From NCBI GenBank assembly GCA_944337235.1, contig CALVLK010000002.1, positions 62,001 through 126,000 on the forward strand: a stretch of 64,000 bases of DNA, read 5' to 3'. This DNA is from an uncultured Clostridia bacterium. Its GTDB lineage: Bacteria > Bacillota > Clostridia > Christensenellales > Borkfalkiaceae. Positions 9,288-16,947 of this stretch are shown piece by piece. The position numbers and the translations under genes were made by a program. A model generated the notes under the pieces. That model had not been told where the DNA came from, did no database searches, and was given only the letters and a program-made list of their open reading frames with translations. How positions within the stretch are numbered: position 1 is the first letter of the stretch; each line of letters starts with the position of its first letter.

Positions 9288-10727
9288 TTACCGCCTTTTT
9301 TTGCCCTTTGCTGCGGGCGGGCTGCCCTGGATGCACTCGATCGCGCTCAGTTTGCAGAACTTCCGCATGGCGGGAATGGAACACAACAGCGGCACGCCGT
9401 AACAGAGCAGCGCAAGGATGAGCACCGTCCACCCGTTGTAGACGAGCAGCGACACCGCATGTTCGCCCCAGCCCCTCGGCCAAAGGAAAAACGGCCGAAG
9501 AAAGCCAAAATACACCGCCAGCGACCCTGCAAGCGCGAGCAGAAAGATCCCCGTCGCCGTGAGCAGAACCTCGGTGATCACGATCTTGCGGATGTCGCCG
9601 TCCCCCGCGCCCAGCGAGCGCAGAATGCCGAACTGCCGCCGCCTGTCCTCCAGGCTGCGCGCCGTAAGGTGCCCGTTCAGTAGCACAGCAAAGATCCCGA
9701 AAAAGATCCCCAGCGCCCCGCCGACGGCGGCGATGATCACCTCGTTGGTAAAGTCATTGCTACGCATCAAGGCAGAAATGTCTTCCAGATCAAGATAGGC
9801 TCGGAGGCCGATGCTTTCGTTGCGCTCATAAAACTCGATCGCGACTTCGACGCACGCACGCATCTCCTGCATCGTCCGGGGCGACGCCAGGAAGATGCTG
9901 CCCGGCAGATAGGTCTTCCATGCGTCGGAATACATGAAATACCCCGCAGGATCGTAATAAAAACTGCTACTGTAAATGTTGATATTCTCGGAATAGCCCG
10001 TATCGACAATGCCCACGATCTCATAGGACACGGCATATTTGCCGTCGTGCGCGGGATCGTCGTAGGCGATGTGCTTCCCAATGAGATCATCGTAGTCCGA
10101 GATCTCCTCCCCGACGATCTCGCCCGCCAGGAGGGCTTCCTCCAATGCCTCACTGTCGACAGCATAATTTGATATGTTGCCATCATATTGCTCGCTCTGG
10201 CTGAAATAGGCAGATACATCGCGGAACCCGTACTCCAAGAACTGCTGATAGTGGTATTCGCTCACCGCGATCTCGTTTTCCCCCTCGGGATATCTCCCCG
10301 CCAACAGCGAAAAGCCGATCGCAGCATAGTCGTCTCCGCTTCCGCTCAAGGTCTGTTCCGACCGGTCACCTCGGGAAAAATCCGGTTCCGTATTCAGAAA
10401 GAGATCCCAATTAGAAAAACGTCTGCCCGCGGCAGACACCGCGGGCAGCGTGATATGTTCCTCGAAATAGGGGATACAGTCGGCGGGAGGAGGCTGCATT
10501 GCCGCGAAGAAGGTGAGATATTCTCTGTCTCGGCTATAGTTCCAATAGGCGCGCGTAACAAAGCCGGTCTCACTGTACATGTAGCCCAGACTTGCCAGCG
10601 CAAACAACATAAAGGAGAACGCCGAGAGGATGACGGTGATGATCTTGCTCGCAAGCCGACTGCGGTTGCGCGCCGTCAGGCGCAGCGAGATCTGCCCCAA
10701 CGCCATCGTCCGCTCCATTTTCTTCAT
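9288..10727 (-). CDS. FtsX/MacB-like ABC transporter permease, orphan
   Basis: 479 residues with an N-terminal membrane helix (about 27-49), a large extracytoplasmic domain rich in Tyr/Asp/Glu, and three C-terminal helices with the FtsX-domain stretch RRRQFGILRSLGAGDGDIRKIVITE. This is the MacB/FtsX permease layout, used by transporters that do mechanical work at the membrane. No ATPase gene lies beside it, which is unusual because these permeases are normally paired with one. The start (ATG 10727) has AAGGGGG upstream and a near-consensus promoter, so the gene is probably expressed alone. Substrate unknown. Confidence 0.75.
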   Translation of the reverse strand: MKKMERTMALGQISLRLTARNRSRLASKIITVILSAFSFMLFALASLGYMYSETGFVTRAYWNYSRDREYLTFFAAMQPPPADCIPYFEEHITLPAVSAAGRRFSNWDLFLNTEPDFSRGDRSEQTLSGSGDDYAAIGFSLLAGRYPEGENEIAVSEYHYQQFLEYGFRDVSAYFSQSEQYDGNISNYAVDSEALEEALLAGEIVGEEISDYDDLIGKHIAYDDPAHDGKYAVSYEIVGIVDTGYSENINIYSSSFYYDPAGYFMYSDAWKTYLPGSIFLASPRTMQEMRACVEVAIEFYERNESIGLRAYLDLEDISALMRSNDFTNEVIIAAVGGALGIFFGIFAVLLNGHLTARSLEDRRRQFGILRSLGAGDGDIRKIVITEVLLTATGIFLLALAGSLAVYFGFLRPFFLWPRGWGEHAVSLLVYNGWTVLILALLCYGVPLLCSIPAMRKFCKLSAIECIQGSPPAAKGKKRR

Positions 10728-10760
10728 GATTGATCCCCCTTAAAAATATTTTGTATCTTA

Positions 10761-10788
10761 ATTATAACACTTTTTTACAAAATGTCAA
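10761..10788 (-). promoter_or_regulatory. Consensus sigma-A promoter of the permease gene
   Basis: Minus strand TTGACA (10783-10788), 16 bases, TATAAT (10761-10766), both boxes perfect. Confidence 0.8.
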
Positions 10789-10895
10789 TACCCTTTTGGA
10801 AAAAATTTCAAGTTTCATGAGATTTTTTGTCACAGAATATTCGCCGCACTGCGCGCCCATTTCCTTAAGAGGCACGCAGGCCCTGGCGCAAAAAA

Positions 10896-10922
10896 TAAAA
10901 AACGGAGGCGATATGCCTCCGC
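10896..10922 (-). terminator. Terminator of queH/pdxST
   Basis: Minus strand: GGAGGC-ATATC-GCCTCC followed by GTTTTTTATTTTTT. Confidence 0.85.
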
Positions 10923-10933
10923 TGCAGGTACTA

Positions 10934-11533
10934 TTATGCGTCGTCCGATCGGCGGGAAAAGCTGCAGCCGCAATAGTTCTGGCGGTACAGCCCATGCTCC
11001 TTGGAAAGTTCGATCGACCTTAAATATCCGCCCCGCTTTTTGAAATCGGAGGGCAGATAGCTTATGCCGTACTCCCGCTCCAATGCCGTGCCGATGGCAT
11101 TGATGCGCTCTGCATCCTTCAGCGGAGAGACGGTGAGCGTGGTGGCAAAGCAGTCAAAGCCGCGCCGCTTTGCCTCCTGCGCGGTACGCGAAAGGCGCAG
11201 CGCGAAACATGCGCTGCATCGCGCACCCCCCTCCGGCTCCCCCTCCAGCCCGCGCGCAATGCGCATAAAGTCCTCGGGTGCATAGTCGCAGTCCAGAAAA
11301 TCGGCAAGCCCCGTCTCCTGCAAAAAGCGGATCTGTTCGCGCTTGCGCAGCAGATATTCCGCCTCGCTGTCTAAATTGGGGTTGTAATAGAACACCGTAA
11401 CGGCAAGGTGAGGCGCAAGCTGCGTCAGGCAATACGAAGAACAGGGCGCGCAGCAGCTGTGCAGAAGCAGCCGCTTGCCCGCGAGCGCGGGAAGAAGCTC
11501 CTGCATGCGCCTGTCATAGTTGACGCGGTTCAT
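10934..11533 (-). CDS. queH: Epoxyqueuosine reductase QueH
   Basis: Reduces epoxyqueuosine-tRNA to queuosine, the last step; a non-homologous replacement of the cobalamin enzyme QueG. 199 residues with the conserved QueH marks HSCCAPCS, YNPNLDSE, CDYAPEDF, GGARCSACFALRL, ATTLTVSP, KKRGGYLRSIELSKEH and LYRQNYCGC, whose cysteines bind iron-sulfur and iron centres. The ATG overlaps the pdxT stop by four bases (ATGA), so it is translationally coupled to the vitamin B6 genes. With queA and tgt in this window, the tRNA end of the queuosine pathway is complete; the preQ1 synthesis genes are not seen here. Confidence 0.93.
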   Translation of the reverse strand: MNRVNYDRRMQELLPALAGKRLLLHSCCAPCSSYCLTQLAPHLAVTVFYYNPNLDSEAEYLLRKREQIRFLQETGLADFLDCDYAPEDFMRIARGLEGEPEGGARCSACFALRLSRTAQEAKRRGFDCFATTLTVSPLKDAERINAIGTALEREYGISYLPSDFKKRGGYLRSIELSKEHGLYRQNYCGCSFSRRSDDA

Positions 11534-12102
11534 GCCCGCCCCCGCGCCATGCCGCAGAAGAGCGCATGCACGCGCAGATCGCCCGTGAGCTCAGGGTGGA
11601 ACGCCGTCGCAAGCATATTGCCCTGGCGCGCGGCGACGATCTTGCCGTTGACCGCGGCGAGCACGTCTACACCCGCCCCCGCCTGCTCGATATAGGGCGC
11701 ACGGATAAACACGGCGGGAAAGCTGCCGATGCCCTTGATGTCTGCGTCGCAGCGGAAGGAGCCGAGCTGCCGCCCGTAGGCGTTGCGGCGCACGCACACG
11801 TCCATCGTGCCGAGATAGACGTTTTCGTCGTTGGAAAGTTCCCTGGCAAGCAGGATGAGCCCCGCACAGGTGCCGAATACGGGCAGCCCGCCCATGATCG
11901 CCGCGCGCACGGGTTCAAGCAGCCCCTCCTCGCGCAGCAGCTTACCCTGCACGGTCGACTCGCCGCCCGGAAGAATGATGCAGTCAAGCCCGTCGGTGAA
12001 CTGTGCACGGCGGCGGATCTCGACGCAGTCCGCGCCCAAGGCCTGCATGGCGTGCTCATGTTCGATGAATGCGCCCTGCAGCGCAAAGATACCCGCCTTC
12101 AA
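11530..12102 (-). CDS. pdxT: Pyridoxal 5'-phosphate synthase glutaminase subunit PdxT
   Basis: Releases ammonia from glutamine for PdxS. 190 residues, class I amidotransferase fold: ILPGGEST, nucleophile Cys in FGTCAGLIL, and the His-Glu pair in FHPELT near the C-terminus. The start is TTG at 12102 with GGGGGAAATAAGCG ahead, three bases after the pdxS stop. The pdxS-pdxT-queH order shares one promoter. Confidence 0.94.
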   Translation of the reverse strand: MKAGIFALQGAFIEHEHAMQALGADCVEIRRRAQFTDGLDCIILPGGESTVQGKLLREEGLLEPVRAAIMGGLPVFGTCAGLILLARELSNDENVYLGTMDVCVRRNAYGRQLGSFRCDADIKGIGSFPAVFIRAPYIEQAGAGVDVLAAVNGKIVAARQGNMLATAFHPELTGDLRVHALFCGMARGRA

Positions 12103-12105
12103 CGC

Positions 12106-12984
12106 TTATTTCCCCCGCTCCGCCATGAGCAGTTTGATCTCCTGCTCGTTGATGCCCACCATCGCCTCGCCAAGATCTTCGGAGAGCTCGGCAAGAATGG
12201 CGGGATTGTCGTAGTTGGTGACCGCCTGAACGATCGCGCGGGCGCGCTTGGCGGGATTGCCGCTCTTGAAGATGCCGCTGCCCACAAAGACCCCCTCCGC
12301 GCCCAGCTGCATCATGAGCGCCGCGTCGGCGGGCGTTGCAACGCCGCCCGCCGCAAAATTCACGACGGGAAGCTTTCCGTTTTCGTGTACATAGCGCACG
12401 AGCTCGTAGGGCACGGCGAGCTGCTTTGCCTCTTCGTACAGCTCGTCCTCGCGCATGGCGACCACCTTGCGGATCTCGCTCATCATCAAACGCATATGGC
12501 GCACCGCCTGGACCACGTCGCCCGTGCCCGGCTCGCCCTTGGTGCGGATCATCGAGGCGCCCTCTGCAATGCGGCGCAGCGCCTCGCCCAGATCGCGCGC
12601 CCCGCACACGAAGGGGACGTCGAACTGCCGTTTGTCGATATGATACACGTCGTCCGCAGGCGAGAGCACCTCGCTCTCGTCGATATAGTCGATCTCGATC
12701 GCCTGCAGGATCTGCGCCTCGGCGATGTGCCCGATGCGGCACTTTGCCATGACGGGGATGGAGACGGCGTTCTGAATGCCCTTGATCATCTTGGGATCGG
12801 ACATGCGCGACACGCCGCCCGCCGCACGGATATCTGCGGGGATGCGCTCAAGCGCCATGACGGCACATGCCCCCGCCTGCTCTGCGATCTGTGCCTGTTC
12901 GGGCGTGGTGACGTCCATGATGACGCCGCCCTTCAACATCTGCGCAAGATTTTTATTCAATTCCCAACGGTCCTCTCTTGCCAT
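12106..12984 (-). CDS. pdxS: Pyridoxal 5'-phosphate synthase lyase subunit PdxS
   Basis: Makes PLP from ribose 5-phosphate, glyceraldehyde 3-phosphate and ammonia in a 12+12 complex with PdxT. 292 residues, the family norm. TIM-barrel marks: [17 protein letters not shown] (first substrate-binding Asp), [49 protein letters not shown] and [17 protein letters not shown]. The ATG at 12984 is preceded by AGAGGTG; the upstream open frame lacks a start signal. Confidence 0.96.
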   Translation of the reverse strand: MAREDRWELNKNLAQMLKGGVIMDVTTPEQAQIAEQAGACAVMALERIPADIRAAGGVSRMSDPKMIKGIQNAVSIPVMAKCRIGHIAEAQILQAIEIDYIDESEVLSPADDVYHIDKRQFDVPFVCGARDLGEALRRIAEGASMIRTKGEPGTGDVVQAVRHMRLMMSEIRKVVAMREDELYEEAKQLAVPYELVRYVHENGKLPVVNFAAGGVATPADAALMMQLGAEGVFVGSGIFKSGNPAKRARAIVQAVTNYDNPAILAELSEDLGEAMVGINEQEIKLLMAERGK

Positions 12985-13015
12985 AACACACCTCTGATTG
13001 CTTTTTTCTTCAAGA

Positions 13016-13044
13016 ATTATAGCACGATTCCGCGCGGCGGTCAA
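13016..13044 (-). promoter_or_regulatory. Promoter of pdxS-pdxT-queH
   Basis: Minus strand TTGACC (13039-13044), 17 bases, TATAAT (13016-13021). Confidence 0.75.
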
Positions 13045-13090
13045 CCAAAACGGTACAGCCGATCGGGCGCATTGCCGCAGAACGCGCAAA

Positions 13091-13116
13091 AGCGGCGCAG
13101 GGATCCCTGCGCCGCT
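13091..13116 (-). terminator. Terminator of rubrerythrin
   Basis: Minus strand AGCGGCGCAGGG / CCCTGCGCCGCT, a 12-base stem followed by TTTTGC. Confidence 0.85.
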
Positions 13117-13131
13117 CCATGTTTCTTGACA

Positions 13132-13668
13132 TCAGATATTTTCCGGCTTCACCTGGAAATAGCCCTGCGGATGCGCGCAGACAGGGCAGACTTCGGGCGC
13201 CTCGCTCGCCTTGACGATGGCGCCGCAGTTGAGACACTGCCAGTACACCTCGCCGTCCTTCAAGAACACCCTGCCCTCCTCTACATTCTTCAAAAGGGCA
13301 AGATAGCGCGCCTCGTGCTCCTGTTCCACGCCGGCGACCGCCTCGAACATGGCGGCGATCTGGGGATATCCCTCTTCGCGTGCGACGCGCGCAAACTCGG
13401 GGTACATGCTCGTCCACTCTTCGTTTTCGCCGGCCGCGGCCGCCTTGAGATTTTCCTCCGTGCTGCCGATGCCCGCGATCAGCTTGAACCACATTTTGGC
13501 GTGCTCGCGCTCGTTGCGCGAGGTCTCCTCAAAGATAGCGGCAATCTGCTGATAGCCCTCCTTCTTTGCCTTGGATGCAAAATAGGCGTACTTGTTGGTC
13601 GCCATGCTCTCGCCCGCAAAGGCGGTCATGAGATTTTCCATCGTCTTGCTGCCGTTAAGTTCCTTCAT
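13132..13668 (-). CDS. rbr: Rubrerythrin (first copy)
   Basis: Anaerobe peroxide-detoxifying protein. 178 residues: ferritin-like four-helix diiron domain (ligand motifs [52 protein letters not shown]) followed by a rubredoxin domain ([20 protein letters not shown]). It reduces H2O2 to water using electrons passed through the rubredoxin iron. The ATG at 13668 has AGGAGGAAGAAC ahead. It lies 73 bases downstream of a PerR-like regulator on the same strand, the expected partner for peroxide control. Confidence 0.95.
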   Translation of the reverse strand: MKELNGSKTMENLMTAFAGESMATNKYAYFASKAKKEGYQQIAAIFEETSRNEREHAKMWFKLIAGIGSTEENLKAAAAGENEEWTSMYPEFARVAREEGYPQIAAMFEAVAGVEQEHEARYLALLKNVEEGRVFLKDGEVYWQCLNCGAIVKASEAPEVCPVCAHPQGYFQVKPENI

Positions 13669-13741
13669 TGTTCTTCCTCCTGGTTTTTTTATTTTTTGGG
13701 AAGGAGCCTGCTCCTCCCGCACTTCCGTCTTAAATGCGCTC

Positions 13742-14131
13742 CTAAAAGCCCTCATCCGCCCCGTCTGCCCCCTGGCAGGCGGCGCAGACGCCGCGAAATT
13801 CCACATAGCACTGCTCGATCAAAAACCGCTCCGCCCTACCGCCGTCGCTGCGCATGTCCGGCATGGGGATATCGAAGATGCGCCCGCACTTACGGCAGTG
13901 AAGGTGCGCGTGCGGGGCGAGCGTGGCGTCGAAGCGGTCGTCGCTGCCCGTAAAACACAGGCGGCGCGCCCTGCCCGCAGACGCAAAATCGCTCAGCACC
14001 CGAAACACCGTGCTGCGGCTGATCTCCGCGTCCTGTGCATGAACATATTCGTACAGCTCGGTCGCAGAGGGGTGCCCCAGCGCGACGAGCGCGCGATATA
14101 CGCTCTCCTTCTGTCTTGTCCTTCGCTCCAA
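13742..14131 (-). CDS. perR: PerR/Fur-family metal-dependent regulator
   Basis: 129 residues: winged helix-turn-helix with [11 protein letters not shown] and [14 protein letters not shown], then a metal-binding domain with [10 protein letters not shown] and a C-terminal CAAC pair (structural zinc site CxxC...CxxC). The His-rich PHAHLHC is the regulatory metal site of PerR-type sensors. The neighbour is rubrerythrin, which favours PerR over Fur. The start is TTG at 14131, with AAGGAG seven bases upstream. A promoter and a candidate operator directly upstream suggest autoregulation. Confidence 0.85.
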   Translation of the reverse strand: MERRTRQKESVYRALVALGHPSATELYEYVHAQDAEISRSTVFRVLSDFASAGRARRLCFTGSDDRFDATLAPHAHLHCRKCGRIFDIPMPDMRSDGGRAERFLIEQCYVEFRGVCAACQGADGADEGF

Positions 14132-14151
14132 AGCCGCGCTCCTTAATAGGA

Positions 14152-14195
14152 TTTATTCTTAATAAGATGATAGCATAAAAAACCCGTTCTGTCAA
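14152..14195 (-). promoter_or_regulatory. perR promoter with overlapping PerR-box candidate
   Basis: Minus strand TTGACA (14190-14195), 17 bases, TATCAT (14167-14172). Immediately downstream (14152-14166) CTTATTA-A-GAATAAA is a 7-1-7 inverted repeat of the type used by PerR (TTATAATNATTATAA), placed over the start of transcription. Confidence 0.6.
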
Positions 14196-14386
14196 GGGGG
14201 AACGGGAAAATTTTTTTGGAAATTTTTGGAAAGCCAAGGCGGCACAATGCCACGATGTTTTAAGAAGTAAATTAGGCAGATACAATACAATCAATATGTT
14301 ATAATTTTATCTCTTGTAGAAAAATGAAATACCATGTCAGATGATTTTATCTGTGCTATAATGATTTCATCTAAAATAAAAATATA

Positions 14387-14995
14387 ATGAGCTACAGTAT
14401 GAACAAAAAACCGATCATACCAACTAATTGTTTTTTCCAGGGCTGCTACAATCCTGTCTATCAAGAAGAAATACGGAAAGCCAAAGAAAAGTGTTTTCAA
14501 TACAACCAATTATGTCCGAATGACAAAGAGGCACAACAAATAATCCTTCATGAATTGTTGGGAAAAATTGGAAAGGACGTTACAATTATGCCTCCATTCT
14601 GGTGCGACTATGGATACAATATCGCTGTAGGTGATTATTTCTATTCTAATCACGGCATGATCATTACTGATGGCGCAAAGGTAACATTCGGTAATAATGT
14701 ATTTATTGCACCCAATTGTTGCTTTACGACGGCAGAACACGCGATTGACCCGAAAATGCGAAAATCAGGGGTGGAGATTGCAAAACCAATTACTATTGGC
14801 AATAATGTGTGGATCGGAGCCGGTTCAACAATACTCGCAGGTGTGGAAATTGGCGATAATTCAGTAATAGGAGCAGGAAGCGTTGTTACAAAATCAATAC
14901 CAAGCAATGTAGTGGCGGTCGGTGTTCCATGCAAAGTCTTACGAAATATTACAGCGAAAGATAAAACAGCGTATCCCCGGTATAATCCGTCATGA
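14387..14995 (+). CDS. Maltose/galactoside-type sugar O-acetyltransferase
   Basis: 202 residues. N-terminal Mac domain (YQEEIRKAKEKCFQYNQL) and a left-handed beta helix of hexapeptide repeats with the family marks MPPFWCDYGYNIAVGD, NCCFTTAEHAIDP (catalytic His), NNVWIGAGSTILAGVEIGD and IGAGSVVTKSIPSNVVAVGVPCKVLR. Acetyl-CoA-dependent; the natural acceptor cannot be told. AT-rich codons unlike the neighbours point to horizontal transfer. No Shine-Dalgarno is evident before either ATG (14387 or 14399). Confidence 0.9.
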   Translation: MSYSMNKKPIIPTNCFFQGCYNPVYQEEIRKAKEKCFQYNQLCPNDKEAQQIILHELLGKIGKDVTIMPPFWCDYGYNIAVGDYFYSNHGMIITDGAKVTFGNNVFIAPNCCFTTAEHAIDPKMRKSGVEIAKPITIGNNVWIGAGSTILAGVEIGDNSVIGAGSVVTKSIPSNVVAVGVPCKVLRNITAKDKTAYPRYNPS

Positions 14996-15058
14996 GCATA
15001 AGACAAAATTGACTTGTTGACTCAACACCATGAGGAGCAACTGCATATGTGTTTCACT

Positions 15059-15092
15059 TAAAAAGACTAGCAGATTTCTGCTAGTCTTTTCG
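15059..15092 (+). terminator. Terminator after the acetyltransferase
   Basis: AAAAGACTAGCAGA-TT-TCTGCTAGTCTTTT, a 14-base perfect stem ending in TTTT. Confidence 0.9.
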
Positions 15093-15145
15093 ATAACTGA
15101 ACCCCTATCGAAGGTGCGCCAAAGCGCCGCCCGGATCATGCCCGT

Positions 15146-15958
15146 CTATATGTCCTCTTCTGCACCGTCAAGGGAGAGCGCCTCATCGGCGTCCTCGCTG
15201 TCCTCGTACTGGTTGCAGAACTCGGCGAATACCTCGTCGAGCAGGGCGTCGTCCTCGATGGTCTCAAGGCGTTCGTCGTCCTCCTCGCCCACAAGGCGGA
15301 ATACGGCGATCTCTGCCTCGTCCTCGTCCTCCGATTCCTCGGTGATCTCGGGCGTGAAGAAGCAGTACCACTCCCCCTTGTATTCGATGGTCGCCACATG
15401 CTGGAAACGGTGGCTTGTTCCGTCTTCGTCCACCAACTCGACGATGTTATCCTCATCGAGGTAGTCGTTGCGCTCCTCTTTCATGCTCATTGTCATATCT
15501 CCTTTTTTTATAGCGTATGAAGTCGGGGTTTCCCGTGCGCTATGCGATGCCAGATAGGATTCGAGAATATATGCCGCCGCGATCGAGTCGACCTGCTTGC
15601 GCTTGTCGCTCTTCGTGCTCACGCCCACAGAGACAAGGTCGCGCCGCGCCTCGCGCGTGGTATAGCGCTCGTCTTCGGTGACGACGGGAAGGGCCGTTGC
15701 GGCGCGCAGCGCCTGCAAAAAACGCTCCGTCTTGTCCGTCTGGACGCTGCGCGTGCCGTCCGCATTCAGCGGGAGCCCGCACACGATGCGCCCCACGCCC
15801 AGCTCTGATGCAATGCGGGCGATGTTCTGAGCGTCCTCTCTGAGGTTGCCCGTGCGGAAATAGGTATCGCAGGGCATGGCGTAACTGTTGAAGGGATCGC
15901 TCACGGCGACGCCGATGCGCCTGTCGCCGATATCGAACGCCGCAATTCTCTGCTCCAT
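15146..15958 (-). CDS. YqgF/RuvX nuclease fused to a DUF1292 domain
   Basis: 270 residues. Residues 1 to about 140 are a YqgF (RuvX) RNase H-fold protein: FDIGDRRIGVAVSD, GRIVCGLPLNADGT, DERYTTREAR and KQVDSIAAAYILESYL; the family acts in pre-16S rRNA maturation. After a short linker the frame continues, without a stop, into an acidic DUF1292 protein (DNIVELVDEDGTSHRFQHVATIEYKGEWYCFF). In Bacilli and Clostridia these are two adjacent genes. An internal ATG (15490) has AGGAG eight bases upstream, so the DUF1292 part may also be made alone. The mRNA is leaderless: the -10 box ends six bases before the ATG at 15958. Confidence 0.85.
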   Translation of the reverse strand: MEQRIAAFDIGDRRIGVAVSDPFNSYAMPCDTYFRTGNLREDAQNIARIASELGVGRIVCGLPLNADGTRSVQTDKTERFLQALRAATALPVVTEDERYTTREARRDLVSVGVSTKSDKRKQVDSIAAAYILESYLASHSARETPTSYAIKKGDMTMSMKEERNDYLDEDNIVELVDEDGTSHRFQHVATIEYKGEWYCFFTPEITEESEDEDEAEIAVFRLVGEEDDERLETIEDDALLDEVFAEFCNQYEDSEDADEALSLDGAEEDI

Positions 15959-15964
15959 GCGCCT

Positions 15965-15993
15965 ATTATAGCATATCCCTTGGGCAAAGTAAA
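15965..15993 (-). promoter_or_regulatory. Leaderless promoter of yqgF-DUF1292
   Basis: Minus strand TTTACT (15988-15993), 17 bases, TATAAT (15965-15970), six bases (AGGCGC), ATG at 15958. No ribosome site. Confidence 0.75.
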
Positions 15994-16011
15994 GCCCTTT
16001 CCTCAAAAAAA

Positions 16012-16038
16012 GAGAAAGACGCGGCAGCGCCGCGTCCT
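16012..16038 (-). terminator. Terminator after the 66-residue gene
   Basis: Minus strand GACGCGGC-GCTG-CCGCGTC type stem followed by TTTCTCTTTTTTT. Confidence 0.8.
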
Positions 16039-16046
16039 TCCTTCCG

Positions 16047-16247
16047 TCATTTGTGCTTCTTTTCGGCGTCCTCGCCCGTCTGCTGCTTGGAACAGCTGTC
16101 GAGCTTCTCGTCCATCATCTCGTTGACCTTGTCGATAAACTCTGCCTGGCTCTTCTTGACAAGGGAGCGCATCTTATAGCTGTTGGCTACCGCAAGCGCG
16201 CCACCGATGGCGCCGAGCATGACGCCGATGCAAAACATTTTTTCCAT
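16047..16247 (-). CDS. Small single-pass membrane protein (YtxH-like)
   Basis: 66 residues: one N-terminal hydrophobic segment (FCIGVMLGAIGGALAVANSY) followed by a charged helical tail (KKSQAEFIDKVNEMMDEKL). The glycine-rich helix plus charged tail recalls YtxH/general stress envelope proteins, but the match is only in style. GGAGGAAGGT precedes the ATG. It follows the next upstream gene (16302) and shares its terminator. Confidence 0.65.
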   Translation of the reverse strand: MEKMFCIGVMLGAIGGALAVANSYKMRSLVKKSQAEFIDKVNEMMDEKLDSCSKQQTGEDAEKKHK

Positions 16248-16301
16248 ACCTTCCTCCGAACGGAGCTCCGTTCTTTGTCAGTTTGTGAAAACACAAGTAC
16301 T

Positions 16302-16874
16302 TTATTCGGCCCGCTCCCTGCGTAATTTTTCCAATTCCGCGCGCAGGCGTTCGTTTTCCTCACGCAGATCGAGCGCAAGGCGGGCATACAGGGCATCGAT
16401 CTCCCGCTCCAGTCTGCGGCGAAGAAAGGTGTCCTCTGCAGGGATCCCCTCCTCCCGCGCGATGCGGGCGATGCGCTCGGGCTGCTTTTTGAGCAGGTTG
16501 CGGTATTTGTTCTGAATGCGCAGCATCTTGCGCTCATCCCCTTCGGACACATTGGCGATCGCCCGCCGCACCGAGCAGCCCTTGCTCTTTTCGCGCAGCA
16601 CAAGGCGGAGCATCTCGTCCGTCTCCTCCTCGGTAAAGGGGCGAATGGTCCCCACGCTGAGGTTCTTTCCGCTGAGAATGCGCTGTACGCGGTCGTCGTC
16701 GCGCTTTTTCAGCAGCGCGTAGTAATAGTTGCGCACGCTCCCCTTGGCGCGGCTGTGTTCCCTGCCGTATGTCTCAAACAGATAGGAGAGCGTCTTGCCC
16801 GCGTTCCGTCCCGCGCTGATGTAATCGATCAGGCCCGCAGCTTCCTCTTCCGTATAGCCGTTGATCTTGTTCAT
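16302..16874 (-). CDS. Putative DNA-binding protein with two Myb/SANT-like repeats
   Basis: 190 residues. Two related helical modules, each starting with T-E-E-E: YTEEEAAGLIDYISAGRNAG (about residues 6-25) ending GSVRNYYYALLK, and FTEEETDEMLRLVLREKSKG ending KMLRIQNKYRNLLKK. This is the layout of two-repeat Myb/SANT-like regulators such as the sporulation protein RsfA, though identity is not clear enough to name it. The last 50 residues form a charged coiled coil. GGGAGGAAATT precedes the ATG at 16874. A 14-codon upstream ORF overlaps its start. Confidence 0.6.
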   Translation of the reverse strand: MNKINGYTEEEAAGLIDYISAGRNAGKTLSYLFETYGREHSRAKGSVRNYYYALLKKRDDDRVQRILSGKNLSVGTIRPFTEEETDEMLRLVLREKSKGCSVRRAIANVSEGDERKMLRIQNKYRNLLKKQPERIARIAREEGIPAEDTFLRRRLEREIDALYARLALDLREENERLRAELEKLRRERAE

Positions 16875-16915
16875 AATTTCCTCCCGTCGGTCATCGTCAT
16901 GCAGATTGTTGACAT
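16871..16915 (-). CDS. Leader peptide overlapping the start of the SANT-like gene
   Basis: ATG at 16915, strong ribosome site (AGGAGGGGCGTATT), 14 codons (MSTICMTMTDGRKL), and a stop TGA that overlaps the ATG of the next gene as ATGA. This is the classical geometry of translational coupling. The peptide contains the ribosome site of the next gene, so ribosomes translating it would open or occlude that site. Confidence 0.5.
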   Translation of the reverse strand: MSTICMTMTDGRKL

Positions 16916-16947
16916 AATACGCCCCTCCTATACATCTAATATGGTGT

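Larger units (their letters stand above)
14210..15100. other. AT-rich island
   Basis: From about 14210 to 15100 the base composition is strikingly AT-rich compared with the GC-rich surroundings, and codon use in the single gene is AT-biased (AAA, AAT, ATT). It begins right after the perR promoter and ends at a terminator. No transposase, integrase or clear flanking repeat is visible. Upstream of the gene, CAGATGATTTTATCTG is an inverted repeat that could be an operator. Likely acquired DNA. Confidence 0.6.

Noticed and set aside
14291..14509. 72-codon membrane-like ORF opposite the acetyltransferase start
   Set aside because: AT-rich DNA gives hydrophobic translations; no ribosome site and it overlaps the acetyltransferase promoter and first codons.
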